Positions 44,954-55,791 of a stretch of 64,000 nucleotides of DNA are shown here, in pieces (the first letter of the stretch is position 1; each line of letters opens with the position of its first letter). The translations under genes and the position numbers were made by a program. Below the pieces are notes generated by a model that saw only the letters and a list, made by a program, of their open reading frames with translations, was not told where the DNA came from and did no database searches. Origin of the DNA: Heligmosomoides polygyrus polygyrus (taxonomy: Eukaryota > Nematoda > Chromadorea > Rhabditida > Heligmosomidae); contig OX377206.1 in the NCBI GenBank assembly GCA_947396885.1, forward strand, positions 13,639,466-13,703,465. The letters are read 5' to 3'.

Positions 44954-46040
44954 AGCAGTAGCGTGGGCGTCCGATATCGCACTACACACACATGCTGGAA
45001 TTCCTTGATGCTTCTCATCTCCAGACCCTCTAAAATTACGATGATTACCCGGTTTCATAGCGTGTATAGTAGTTGATCCACAATTTGCACGTCACTACCT
45101 CGTTCTTCAAATTGAAGATCTTTTTCGAAACAGTGAGTGGGTGGTTCCAAAACTGTGACAGGGGTGAGTAGTTTCGGGAGTGGTGAGTCATAGTATTGCA
45201 GTCATCGCTTCCGTAACTCGAAATATTCGCCAGAAGCCTTGTTGAATACGGAGTCACTGTGTCGAAAATCACCGGAGTTTGCACGCGCTACAGGATAAAC
45301 ATCCATTAGGGTTTTGCGGGTAGAAGTGTGGAGTTCTTTAGTGAATATGTCGATGGTGAGAAAATGTACGCCACTTTTTTGTACAATTTATGAGAGAAAA
45401 CTAAAAAACACACAAAACCCCCGGGAATCCCTTGTAGTATGATCGAAGACGAAATATTAGTATTAGAATATTAGAACGAAATATCGAAATTAGGTATGGC
45501 GACATTGAATGAAGACAACTAGCGATATTGATTGATGGATCAATGCTGCCACATGATGGAAAATGAGAAGATGAAAAATGTTTATGGATTGTGTTCAGAT
45601 GTATGTATACAGCATGTTAACCATCTATTCTCTACGTGATTTATCAAATAGGCAGAAAACATCGATATCATCGATCGATTTTGATTGATAGATCGGTGTT
45701 GTTGTCTTACAGAGCTTTTCCAGCGGTTATTTATTTTGCGCAGACAGATCGACGCACGGAAGTGCCGTGCACTTCTATATGTAGGCTGCGATATCCATGT
45801 CGTGTCAATGCGTCATGATGATACTGGAGAGGGGTACTTAGCGGGCTGGTGCCCTCCAAGAGATTGCACGGAACTAGGCAAGGGAATGAACTTCGGGGTC
45901 TGGCTGATCTAACCTACCCGTTTTAAGGCACATTGCCGGTGTGCTGCGGGCACCTGCCCGCTTGGTACCGGATGAGGATCCGGGAACGCCTCGGTCGCTG
46001 GGCGGATTTATATAGTTGACTGGATTTCGACCACCGCTAC
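44954..46040. other. Unassigned stretch
   Basis: A short piece near 45,905-45,960 (TACCCGTTTTAAGGCAC...GTGCTGCGGGCACC) matches the class I unit at 28,612-28,660. No gene is supportable. Confidence 0.3.
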
Positions 46041-46162
46041 AGGGCCCAAACCATGGTTTATATTTGCGGCACCAAAGCCGGAATAGATATCGATGGGGCG
46101 GTGTGAAAAATCGATACTTGTGGTGATTGCACCGTCTGGCGGCGCAAATTTAAACTAGGGCT
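46041..46162. mobile_element. Decayed palindromic foldback
   Basis: Left AGGGCCCAAACC...TTTATATTTGCGGC and right GGCGCAAATTTAAACTAGGG with ATATCGAT in the centre. It resembles the 1681-1817 family, with mismatches. Confidence 0.4.
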
Positions 46163-46432
46163 ACGGCAAGGAGGGCGTTTGGCGATAAAAGCACTGATTG
46201 CACCAGTTACAGTTTCACTGCTCTCATGCAGTAACATGGGTATTCGGCGTAGAGGTACCCACGAGGAAGCATTGGTCTCTTCTTATTTTATCTCTATCCC
46301 TTATACCCCGCATACCGCGGGTTTAGTTGTTGATGGATACTGATCCTGGAATTCCTGCTGGATGCGTCCCAACCCGGCTGGACGAAGACCCTTTAAGTAG
46401 GCGAACTACTCGTGAATATATGACGTGAAATG

Positions 46433-46651
46433 TCAGTCGGTGTTAGCTGTGTCGACATTGAACGAAGTAGACGATTCGGGGAAGGTGACCGATGACATTC
46501 GCACGACCGACGATGACTCATGAAGTTCTTCCGGAGGGTGTGCACCGCCGACCACGCCCGTCGTGAAGGTGACAGCGCTTCGACAAACGGGGCAGACATT
46601 TGGTTTTTTGTGGAATGATGAGCATTGGAAAAGGCACGAAAACGCGTTCGG
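46433..46651 (-). pseudogene. Possible RING-finger C-terminal fragment
   Basis: A 72-codon minus frame reads NAFSCLFQCSSFHKKPNVCP, then VCRSAVTFTTGVVGG and ends VDTANTD. FHK and CPVCR recall the second half of a RING-H2 domain, but the Cys-x2-W-L segment between them is missing, so the domain would not fold normally. The upstream frame GNKETVVTE could be the preceding RING loop in another frame. Tentative. Confidence 0.25.
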
Positions 46652-46799
46652 TCACCACTGTCTCTTTGTTGCCGTAGATGGCAGGCTTTACCTCCTTCAT
46701 TAGTTGTTGAGGAAATAAGTGGCGCATTCATAGACGTTTTAACTGACGCCTAGTTTGAGCAGTTTCGAACTGAACATGACCTTCCATCTCTGTTTGTCT

Positions 46800-46985
46800 A
46801 ACCCCCTTTCATACATATATACCATTTGCACGTTGAATTGGACACTTTTCAAACCAAAATTCGTCCTGTTTCAGCTCAAATTGGACACTCTCGTAAGCTA
46901 GCCTAAGAATCTTGTAATCAAACCGAACTTCTTCCAAACCAAAGCGAGTTTCATACATGATAAGGGACAGACTCTCCGAGATGGT
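46800..46985. repeat. Approx. 30-bp AT-rich repeats
   Basis: Units such as TTTCAAACCAAAATTCGTCC and CAAACCGAACTTCTTCC, the same style as 16,440-16,680. No coding capacity. Confidence 0.4.
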
Positions 46986-47449
46986 TGGCATATTTTGTAA
47001 GGGTGTTTCTGGAAAGGACTAGCAGAGCCGACAGCGATCCCCATTCTCTTGAACGTTGATGCTACTTAGACGTACACTCGACCGTAGACGTAGTAGCTTA
47101 ATGCCGCTGCGATTCCACTTAAAAGGAAGCCCCATGAACTTCCCCCAAAGATTCTCAACGTGACCTATACGGTCTGGTAGAGCATCGGACGTGGATCATA
47201 GAACTGTGCTTCGTTTTTGCTACGGGCCACAGGGTAGTCCGAAAATGGCAAAAAAAAAGGTACCGCTTCAGGACAGGCTGATAAGGCAAAAGTGTCACAT
47301 GCAAAGGTCCTGACGTGCTCTGAGTTTAACTTACAAAAGGTTTGGAGCTCAAATAAACGTTTGATTACAGTAGTGTGATAATTTGCGACGTTTCCTAGAC
47401 GAAGCTGCAGTGTACATTCAAGTGATTTATTCGCCGCCGTCTGCGGCAG

Positions 47450-47532
47450 CGACTGGATGGCCGAGCGGATGGCGAGGCGAACTTAGGGGAGAGGGGTGGA
47501 GAGTTCGATTCCTTGGGTGGGGTTTCTACGTC
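47450..47532 (+). other. tRNA-Ser/Leu-like sequence in left foldback arm
   Basis: TGGCCGAGCGG is the A box typical of tRNAs with a long variable arm, and GAGTTCGATTCC is a B box. Acceptor pairing (GACTGGA with the 3' side) is poor. Treated as tRNA-derived. Confidence 0.4.
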
Positions 47533-48118
47533 CCTAGGTGAACAATCCGGTAGGGTACCTTCTTCGCGTCCTAACCCCGTTTCAACCTGTTGTCAGATGT
47601 GGAAGAAGCTGGTTTTGTTGTGTGGAGCGATATCGCGCGTCCATTAGACGATGCTTGCCTCACTGAGGAAAGTTCCGTTAGATGCCTTCCTCATATGACC
47701 TCTTTGGTATGTTCTCAATTACTCTTATTAGTGTTTCTCACTCTCAGCCTTTCACGACTCCAAAGGTACCTGCGCTTAAAATTTCGGTATATTACGGCAG
47801 ATTGTGGTAGATATGGGTGAATAAAGCTATCTACGTTAGTGGGACCGCTTAATTCTCCAATGTGGTCAGGCTTATTTTCCAACCTTCGACTTCGACCTTC
47901 GATGGAAAGTAGTGCAAGCAAAGTGATAATTTAGAAAAAGAGTGACTGGTTCGTGTTCAGCGGCTTAAAGAATTTCCACAGACAAAGTCTGGGCGAAATC
48001 GGTAATCATGACTTCGTCACCCTTACTTACCATTACCCAATGATAAGGTACCTTATAGCAGCCGAAATGTACTCTTCCGCTGCAAAAATGGGAGCAAACG
48101 ACAGAGCAAATCCCGTAA

Positions 48119-48193
48119 CCTTCTCCGGAATCGAACCCTCTACCCCTCTCCCCAAAGTCCGTCTCGCTATCCACTCGGCCATCCAGTCGCTGC
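48119..48193 (-). other. tRNA-Ser/Leu-like sequence in right foldback arm
   Basis: On the minus strand TGGCCGAGTGG (A box) and GGGTTCGATTCC (B box) are both perfect. Mirror partner of 47,450. No good acceptor stem. Confidence 0.4.
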
Positions 48194-48517
48194 CGACACC
48201 GTTGCGAATGAATCACTTGAATGTACACTGCTGCTTCGTGTAGGAAACGTCGTAAATTATCATGCTACTATAATGAAAGCCTAATTTGAGCTCCAAACTT
48301 TTTGTAGGTCAACTTCTGAGCACGTCAGGGCCATTCCAGGTGTCAATTATGCCTTATCAGCCCGCCCTGACGCGGTCACATTTTTTGCCATTTTCGGGCC
48401 ATCAGGTGGCCCGTAGCAAAAATGAAGCACAGTTCTGTGATCCTCTTCCGATTCCCTACAAGCGCATATAGGTCTCGTTGAGAATCTTTGGGGAAAGTTC
48501 ATGGGCTTCCCTTGTTA

Positions 48518-49185
48518 GAACGGAGTTCGGTTGAGGCTTCATCACTCCAAAAAAAGTTGTTAGCATAATTTCCCGTTCATGGAAAATTTGGTATAACTTT
48601 TTTTGTTGATTTTTTTTGTTCAGCTGCGCGACTGAGTGTAATAATTTTATGACATTTTTATGTCTTTGAGAAAGTTTTTTATTTGATTGATGGTGTAAAT
48701 GCTGCTTACATGAGGCATCAAAGTGACTATATGTGTGTTCTTTGCAATTGTTTTTGTTGTGTCGTTAACAGGTGCACCCGTGCTTCGTTTTCCGATGTTG
48801 CGGTCCTTATTGATCCCTTCGTTTTCTTCTCAGTTTCAGCACCACAAACATTTTCGAACTTCCCCATTACTACTGGAGGCTCGGTGGTTTCCAAAGGAAT
48901 ATGGATAAGGTCCAGTTAACAAATCTGATCGCTGAACAGTTTGCTGAGAAACCGTAATCAGAGCACGCCGTCGCAAGCTCAGTGTACTCCAGCGAGAACA
49001 AAGTTGCTGTTTTTTTTCTCAATTCCAGAACTTTACTGTAGTATCCATTTTTGCCATACTGTGTTTGGCCAATGCTATCTCGGAAAAATTTAGTTTGGCA
49101 ATTATTTTCTCACAATTTCATAAAATAATACAAAGAACGAAGTGGCGTCAGTTACCTTCTCCTGTTTCCGTGGGTCCAGCCTCAG
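48518..49185. other. Spacer with copy of the C2-upstream block
   Basis: 48,770-49,140 matches 27,900-28,260 (caggtgtacccgtgcttcg type block, CTCAGTTTCAG acceptor, GCCAATGCTATCTCGG). A plus frame ends QTFSNFPITTGGSVVSKGIW; related frames occur in other copies but reading frame conservation is ambiguous. Confidence 0.35.
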
Positions 49186-49219
49186 GCTCCGCCCACTACG
49201 CTATATAAGCGCGCGGCGC
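49186..49219 (+). promoter_or_regulatory. Promoter cassette 7
   Basis: GGCTCCGCCCACTACGC, TATATAAG, CGCGCGGCGCGG. Upstream CCAAT in GGCCAATGCT near 49,070. Confidence 0.6.
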
Positions 49220-49309
49220 GGTCGTCCGCATTCATTTCGTGACTTGTACATGTATTTACCCTGAACATGGGAAAGATCTCATCAGAAACGCCCGAGAGAG
49301 GAGGAGAGG

Positions 49310-49480
49310 ACGATTGTAACCGCTCTTCTTGGAACTAAATTCTATACTGTAGCTGCTAAACCTCATCGTCGGTTCTACCAAAGTAACCGCAATACTCCTC
49401 CGAAGGTATGCTTCGGCGTAGATTGCCCTTACGGGGAACAGCGTCAATTTAAGGAAAGTTGTGTTGCAAGGAAAGTCTAG
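49310..49480 (+). pseudogene. Class I ORF relative
   Basis: The frame TIVTALLGTKFYTVAAKPHR, RFYQSNRNTPPKVCFGVDCP, YGEQRQFKE aligns with VVTAPFGTKISAAVPKLHNR at 28,400. No ATG in frame just upstream; the ATG at 49,267 leads to another frame. It extends further than the other copies, which suggests that their short C-termini may be truncations. Confidence 0.35.
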
Positions 49481-49652
49481 CGCCATGGACGCCGTTTCGG
49501 ATGTAGTCTTGAATAAATGGAGTATGTGTATCATTTCCTTTCCCCTGTGTCGTAATCCTGTTTCGAGGCATCCTTGAGCTCTTTGGTTTTGTCTTCAGTT
49601 TTTTTTGGCAGAAAAATCCCTGCACATCCCTACTGTTAGTAATGACTCGAAG

Positions 49653-49770
49653 GTTTCGAGTAGCGTAGATTACTTCAAGTTGATAGGAGTGAAAAGGCGA
49701 ATCGATATCGGCGAACTAGCCTTGCTCGGTGTCTGCGACGTTCACGACGCATTCTTTATACACTTTTTTC
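49653..49770 (+). CDS. C2-like exon fragment (second copy)
   Basis: VSSSVDYFKLIGVKRRIDIG, ELALLGVCDVHDAFFIHFF. Compared with 28,868 the WN is lost, while the IGV-RRID-GEL core is kept. Confidence 0.3.
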
Positions 49771-50058
49771 GTTCTCCCTCGTCTTTCAACAAGCCGCTGG
49801 ATGTGTTTGTTATCGCTTGTTGGACAGTATGCTGAGTAGAGTGCAGAGCCAGTTCTCCACAGAGAATATAGCCTTGCCTTTTTCAACCTCACTTTTAACA
49901 TTCTACGGCAGTCTTCAATTTTGGCATACTGTCATCGATCAATAGCAAGTTGGGAAATTTTAGATTAGCAATGCTATTCCCAGTATTTAATAAAATAATT
50001 CCATGAGGTGAACCAGAGTCGGCCAAAACCTTTGTGATCATCTACTTACACAGCCTGA

Positions 50059-50092
50059 GGCTCCGCCCTCTGGACTACGTAAACCCACCGCG
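50059..50092 (+). promoter_or_regulatory. Promoter cassette 8 (degenerate)
   Basis: GGCTCCGCCCTCTGGAC is followed by TACGTAAACCCACCGCG; the TATA is mutated. The downstream class II block has lost its ATG (atttctgaaaaaggg). Confidence 0.4.
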
Positions 50093-50479
50093 AGGACAGA
50101 GCCACATTGCAGAGTTCATCTACGGGAAACATTGAACTGCCGGGAAGGGAGCTTAAAATACATTTCTGAAAAAGGGTAGGGGACGTGTGACGCTGACTGT
50201 TGGTTTGAGGGAGCTACCGTGTAAGTTGTTGTAGTGAGCTCGGCTATATCCTATGAATGGTAAAATATGTAAAAGACAAAGCAGTGCACCGCGGACGGCT
50301 GCTCTCCCGGGGGCGGAAGTATGACAGCCCCCTCGTCGTCTGTCGGCAGCTATCCTCGGACGGCGGGCGTGGCGGGCCGCGACGAGTGCCCCGGCGCGGG
50401 GTCCCGACGCGATTTCCGCCCGTCCGCCGAAGCTCCCGCGGGAGTATGACAGGGGCCTATGAGACGATCAATGGTAAAG

Positions 50480-51310
50480 AAAATACTTGAGTGATCACTG
50501 GATCCAATTGGTGGAAGAATGCCAACATTTTTAACCAGGCGTGCATCACTGCTAAGAGTGAGGTCTAAGACATTGTCGTTCCGAGTTTGTTTTGAAACAT
50601 TTTGGTGGAGCTTGCATGATATGTACATCTCCACAAAACGTTTCGAGGCCATACTGACACCGGAGGAAAAACTCCTGGACCAGTCAATGTCTGGTAGATT
50701 GAAATCGTCCATAATCACACACTGGTTCGGAAGAGCAGAGATTGCTTATTGTCTTGATCAATTGGAGTGTGTTGCCGATAGGAGCGCTAGGTCTCCTATA
50801 AATAGCTATTAGTCTTAAAGATGACTAGGGCAGCTTCAAATCACAAGAAAGTAGTTCAAAGCTATCAGATATTGATTCACTCTACATGGTCTCAAAAAGA
50901 ATTGGAAGTCTAATAAGGATAAGAACCCCACCACCTCTTTTACTTGCCCTATCACTTCCTACGTAAGAATATTTGTTGCACAAATCACCCAGAATTGGAG
51001 CAGTCATTTAACCATCTCTTTGTTAGGACAACTAAACCACAATTTAAGTTTTTTAAAGTAAAACGAAGTGGGAAAATATTCTTCTGGATTGATCGCACAT
51101 TGCAATAAAGGCATTTAAGATTACTGACAGGTGTTCTGGGAGGTTTTATGAGTTTACCAAAGACATATTGAGTTCGTGGAGCCCTTCTAAGGATTAGAGA
51201 TTCATAGAAAGTGTTAGATAACAGAACCTTTACAAGGCGGGGACGATCAATTTGAGGTTTGCCAAGTCTATACGTTACCAGCGTCAGCGCGTGCCTGAAC
51301 ACAATAGTTC
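50480..51310 (-). pseudogene. CR1/Jockey-type LINE endonuclease fragment
   Basis: Right to left: LKCLYCNVRSIQKNIFPLRF and LVVLTKRWLNDCSNSG (the CNxRS and TETWL-like motifs), then MIMDDFNLPDIDWSRSFSSG (the GDFN motif), DNVLDLTLSSDARLVKNVGI and IGSSDHSSIFFTI (the SDH motif). These are successive motifs of the apurinic endonuclease domain of CR1/Jockey-group LINEs. The reverse transcriptase is absent. Confidence 0.7.
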
Positions 51311-51359
51311 CACGAGCACACTAGTTCCACGCCTGTAGCGCTGCAACAAAGCCGGGACC

Positions 51360-51570
51360 AAGGATATTGCTTGTCAAACGATGGTGACCGGTATACTTGT
51401 GCTCGAATAATCGAATTCGAATAATTATTCGAATAATTTATTCGAATTCGATTTTCGATTATTTGATTATTCGAGGTTTGCAATTTCGAATAATTATTCG
51501 AATTCGATTATTCGAGGTTTGCAATTTCGAATAATTATTCGAATTCAATTATTCGAGATGCGAAAATTCT
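51360..51570. repeat. AATTATTCGAATTCG array
   Basis: Short-period AT-rich repeat with unit close to GAATAATTATTCGAATTCGA, strongly self-complementary. Confidence 0.6.
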
Positions 51571-51709
51571 AATAACATTCAAATTTCGAATACGTGGTTG
51601 TTTCGAATGTGGCATAACGATGATTTTTGTGAGCGGCGTTCATTTCGGTGACGATTGTTTTCGATAGCACACCGTCGAGGAGCTCTCCGTAACGAAAACG
51701 CATTCAATA

Positions 51710-52280
51710 TCCTACTATACATAGAAGGGTAGTGTGTGCGTGCGTGTTTCCACCAGTCCATCATAACTGGCGTTGGGGCATGGCGTATTGGCGATACTGA
51801 CCGCAGTTGATGGCGATCGACTGCGGTCCGAAGCTTCAGCCCTTGGGTAGTCCATCTCGCTGAACACAAATTTTGAAGTTCGTTTTCGAAATTATCGGTG
51901 GAATTTGATCGAGCTATTAATTTTCTAGGGAGAATTCGTTGAGGCGAATCAATTGTATCACCGGTCTTCTTCGACATTTTCAAAATCTAATCTCACATTT
52001 GCGTTCTCTGCGACCACGACTGTCATCAGTGTCATACATTTGAATACTCTACGGAATTTGCACAATAAACACAAATTTCGACGGAAAATAAAAAAATGAA
52101 TTCAGATTCGTGTTCAGCGACCTCGATTACCTCAGGCCTGAAGTTTCGATCTTGTTGAGTGATATTTACGAAAAATCGATAATTTGATTAATATCTCTTG
52201 ATGGCAACCGTTACTGCAGAAACTATCATAAGATTCGTGTTCAGCAACCTCGATTACTTCAAGACTGAAGCTCACAGTTT
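51710..52280 (+). mobile_element. Helitron-like 5' end, extent unknown
   Basis: A|TCCTACTATACATAGAAGG at 51,710 resembles the Helitron H4 start. No matching 3' hairpin was located. 52,090-52,270 has two TTCGTGTTCAGCGACCTCGA blocks also found at 37,595-37,640. Confidence 0.3.
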
Positions 52281-53505
52281 GCATATATGACACAATTATA
52301 TACCATTTTCAGTTGAAACTCAAAGTTTTTCAAATCAAATTCAACGTTGTTACACGGGAACGATTCTAGAAGAACGTTGAAATTTATTTCAAAAACGTTG
52401 AATTTCGACTGAGAATGGCATATAACTCTACAATTTGATTGGCTGACGATTCCTGTAAAATAATGAAATGAACGAATGCAGTGAACGATTTTTTTTTCGC
52501 AATGCTTCGCACTTGTGCGTAGATGTTTTGCGCATGTATTTCTGTAGGAATTCTTTTTGTAGGATTTTGTTTGCAGAAAAAAAGTTCTCATGTCTTGCCA
52601 TCTTAACAAGTATTGCCAACGATTCTTAGAAGATATTGAATATCTTCATTATTTGCTTTTTTAAAGAATTCAAATCTTTTATTTTGTCTCTGGCGAATGT
52701 TGTCGTTGAACTCACTTTACTACATTTACTTGAACCAACACAATGCGCTTTTGGAGTGTGTAAACGGTATCAAACAAAATTGGCTAACACGAAAATCGCA
52801 TCGTCTTTAGTAATACACACCAAAATTATAGATACCCCCGATTTGTCCATCAGTACCCGAAGGATCCGCTGCCTTGGCTCAGCGGTTACCGTCGTATTTC
52901 TCACTATCGAAAGCCTCTATAGAAGAATTTTAAGCAGGTTATCTCATCAGTGCAGGATACCACGAACTTACTGATTAGGTTATCAATAACAGTTCGCTCA
53001 ACATTGGCTCATGCATGAAGTATGACGTTCTTCAGATCAGAAACCTAAGTATAAGTGGTTCCATTTTTGCACACTTTGGGTACAAGAATGCCCCTCAAGT
53101 TCTCTATCAGCGGCGAGATCTGGAGGACAACTAGACCACTGCAAAAGTTGAATTGTATTGGAGTTGAGCCAACCTCTTATAAACCTTGTGGAAAAGGTAA
53201 AGAATAACTAACTACAAGGTTCTTATTCGCATTGGCGGGTTCCTTTACTCTAAGGTACCTAAAGCATCGATAAGGAACAAACACCTGGGTCTTCACACAT
53301 TGTCTTCTCGCAGGAAATTCTTCGATATTTGTCGGGTTTATAAGTTACACCACTTTTCGCGCTTTGTAGGCTCAAATTCTTTGATATGCGTGCGTCTCAA
53401 ACAAAAGGGGAGCCTGAGAAGCCTCCTATCAGTCGGCCTGGGAGTAAGCTTAAGGTGGTCCTTTCTTCTCATAGGACACTGGTTTGAGTCGCTCTAGGTG
53501 TGTGT
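52281..53505. other. Unassigned stretch and inverted flank of the 990-1300 region
   Basis: 52,300-52,420 has AT-rich repeats of the approx. 30-bp type. 52,850-53,060 is the inverted partner of 990-1300. A 116-codon minus frame at 52,259-52,609 has no recognisable domain. Confidence 0.35.
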
Positions 53506-53509
53506 TCAT

Positions 53510-54110
53510 GTTGATGTGTTCTTGTAATACTTTTTTCTGCCGCTTGCGCTTATCGCGAACGTATTGAATAAATAAAGAAGCAAAATAAAATAGACCTGCA
53601 GTTGACCGCGATACGTGTATGGATGCATTATCTTGTTGGAAAATAAGGTTGTGCCTACGAAGTCTCCTTAAATATGGCAAAAGGTGATCTCGGAGCAATT
53701 CCTGGTAGTCTTCACTGTTCATCCTACACGAGACGAACTTCCGAAACGAAAGAGACAAGTCCGCATCCAGAAAACGCAGCCCAACCATGAGACTTCCACC
53801 GTCAAAGATGCACCTAGAGGATACTCGACCTCTTTTAGCAGATCTCTCTAGTAGTGCAAAAGAAGTGGAATCTTGATGGGCACGACGGGTACAGACACTA
53901 TTCGAGAGATTTGAGGAGAGAGAGAAGCGAGTATTCTACAGGTGCTACTATGTCGGTGGAAGTCTCATGGTTTGGGCTGCCTTTTCTGGATGCGGATTTG
54001 TCCTGTTCGTTTCGGAAGTTCGCCTCGTGTAGGATGAACAGTGAAGACTACCAGGAATTGCGCCGAGATCACCTTTTGCCATATTGGTGCCGAAGAACCC
54101 GCTGCCGAGG
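53510..54110. pseudogene. Second inverted Tc3-clade fragment pair
   Basis: The minus part (to about 53,830) reads FVSCRMNSEDYQELLRDHLL and LIFQQDNASIHVS. The plus part (from about 53,850) reads WNLDGHDGYRHYSRDLRRE, then FASCRMNSEDYQELRRDHLL. It is a copy of 1-520, with a longer plus part. Inactive. Confidence 0.6.
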
Positions 54111-54373
54111 CTCAGTAATGAAAACTACTGAACTGAAAATTTTAGGAATTGAGAACGGTGCAAAATATAAGTTCGCTGCATAGAAAACCTGATAAATCAC
54201 AAAAGTACCTACAAACAAGGTAAGATTAGTACTTCGTCACGTCACCTTTGTTGCAACCACTAAGGTCCCATACTTAACTCCTAGAAGTCACCTTCTGGCA
54301 TTTGGCATTTGGCACGCGGCTGACCGAGCCCTGTTTTTGCTTGCTCAACTGCAATTATCACACTTCACTCCAC

Positions 54374-54485
54374 TTAGGCCTATGTTATACTTCGGCGACG
54401 TCAGCGGCAGTGTTACATGGGCTGCTACGCAGCCCGCACAACACAGCGTCGCCGACGCGTCGCCGAAGTATGACATGGGCCTTAC
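54374..54485. mobile_element. Palindromic foldback MITE (AGGCCTATGTTAT ends), second copy
   Basis: Inverted copy of 7347-7464, with TTCGGCGACG arms; again followed by a SINE remnant (54,486-54,575). Confidence 0.65.
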
Positions 54486-54837
54486 GCCTGGAGCGCAGAC
54501 AGAGGAAGTACCAGCAGTCGCGTGGACCTGATACCATGTTTTTGGCTCGGGTTTCCCGCCCAGGCCAACTGAGTCAGCACTCCTATAAAATTTAAATAAT
54601 TATTTTCTCTCAAAACAACATCAATTTTATAAGACGAATCAGGCAGCTTAACTAAAAAAATTAGAAAGTTTCAAATTTTTCTGAACAAAAACTTATTCGC
54701 CTTGGAGAATCTGTTGTTGTGAGATGACGTAAAAAGCTCGTTTCGACTTAGAAGACGCTCACTTTGATTTTAGACGCATCGAGTTTGTTTCCAAATGGAT
54801 TCGAAAAGTATTTTATTCATTTATCTATTTATTTATT

Positions 54838-55060
54838 TGGGCGCGTGTAGCGCAGTCGGAGGTGCCGGCAGTCGCGTGCACCCGATACCATTCTCCGGTT
54901 CGGATTCCACGCCCAGGCCAATCAACCTTTCCATCCCTCCTGTGCCGGTGTTCGGTGCCAGACTTGTATGGGGAGAATTTTTCCACTGAATTGTTTATCG
55001 AATGGCCACTGTCATTCCTTGTATAAGCTAAATATCAAAAGGGATTGAATGACGCGGTAC
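54838..55060 (+). mobile_element. tRNA-derived SINE (plus)
   Basis: GGGCGCGTGTAGCGCAGTCG head and GGTTCGGATTCCACG B-box region. Partner of 6766-6978 in the inverted duplication. Confidence 0.6.
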
Positions 55061-55257
55061 ACTATTCTTTTGTCTTGTACATATTTTGCTATTCATGGGG
55101 ATATAGCTGAGCTTACGACAACAACTTACACGGTAGCTCCCTCAAACCAACAGTCAGCGTCACACGTTCCTACCCTTTTTCAAACATGTATTTCAAGCTC
55201 TCTTCCAGGCAGGTCAATATTTCCTGTTGGTGAAATCTGCAATGTGGCTCTGACCTC

Positions 55258-55290
55258 GCCGCGCGCTTATATAGCCTAGTGGGCGGAGCC
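55258..55290 (-). promoter_or_regulatory. Promoter cassette 9 (minus)
   Basis: GGCTCCGCCCACTAGGC, TATATAAG, CGCGCGGCG on the minus strand, leading leftward into a class II block whose ORF is stopped (MFEKG then TAG). Confidence 0.6.
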
Positions 55291-55791
55291 TGAAGCTGGA
55301 CACGCGGAGAAACAGGATAAGGTAACCGAGGCCTCTTCATTCTTTGAATTATTTTATGAAATTGTGAGAAAATAATTGCCAAGCCAATTTTTCCCAAGAT
55401 AGCATTGGCCAAACACAGTATGACAAAAATGGATACTACAGTAAATTGCTGGAATTGAGCTTGAAAAAAACTACTTTATTCTCGTTGGAGTACACTGGAT
55501 TTGCGACAGCGTACTCTGAGTACGGTTTCTCAGCAAACTGCTCAGCGATCAGATTTGTTAACTGGAACTTATCCATATTCTTTTGGAAACCAGCGAGCCA
55601 CCAATAGCAATGGGAATGTTCGAAAATGTTTGTGCTGAAACTGAGAAGAAAACGAAAGGATCAATAAGGACCGCATCATCGGAAAACGAAGCACGGGTAC
55701 ACCTGCCGTTTTAAATTTTGTGAGAACACTGCTATAGCGACAGTGCCTTTTAGACTGGTTTAGTCAAGCTCTTTTGATTTCATTGTTTCAG

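Larger units (their letters stand above)
47118..48517. mobile_element. Large foldback with arms of about 350-400 bp
   Basis: 47,118-47,530 and 48,115-48,517 are inverted copies. Examples are AAGCCCCATGAACTTCCCCC against GGGGAAAGTTCATGGGCTTC, and GGGCCACAGGGTAGTCCGAA against its mirror near 48,395. Each arm holds a tRNA-like sequence. The 580-base spacer has no recognised gene. Confidence 0.65.

Noticed and set aside
50270..50460. GC-rich block as a further foldback element
   Set aside because: The repeated GTATGACAG motif at its two sides is in direct rather than inverted orientation, so no palindrome could be confirmed.
51579..51983. 134-codon minus-strand frame
   Set aside because: Spans a Helitron-like terminus and AT-rich repeat; no motif was found.
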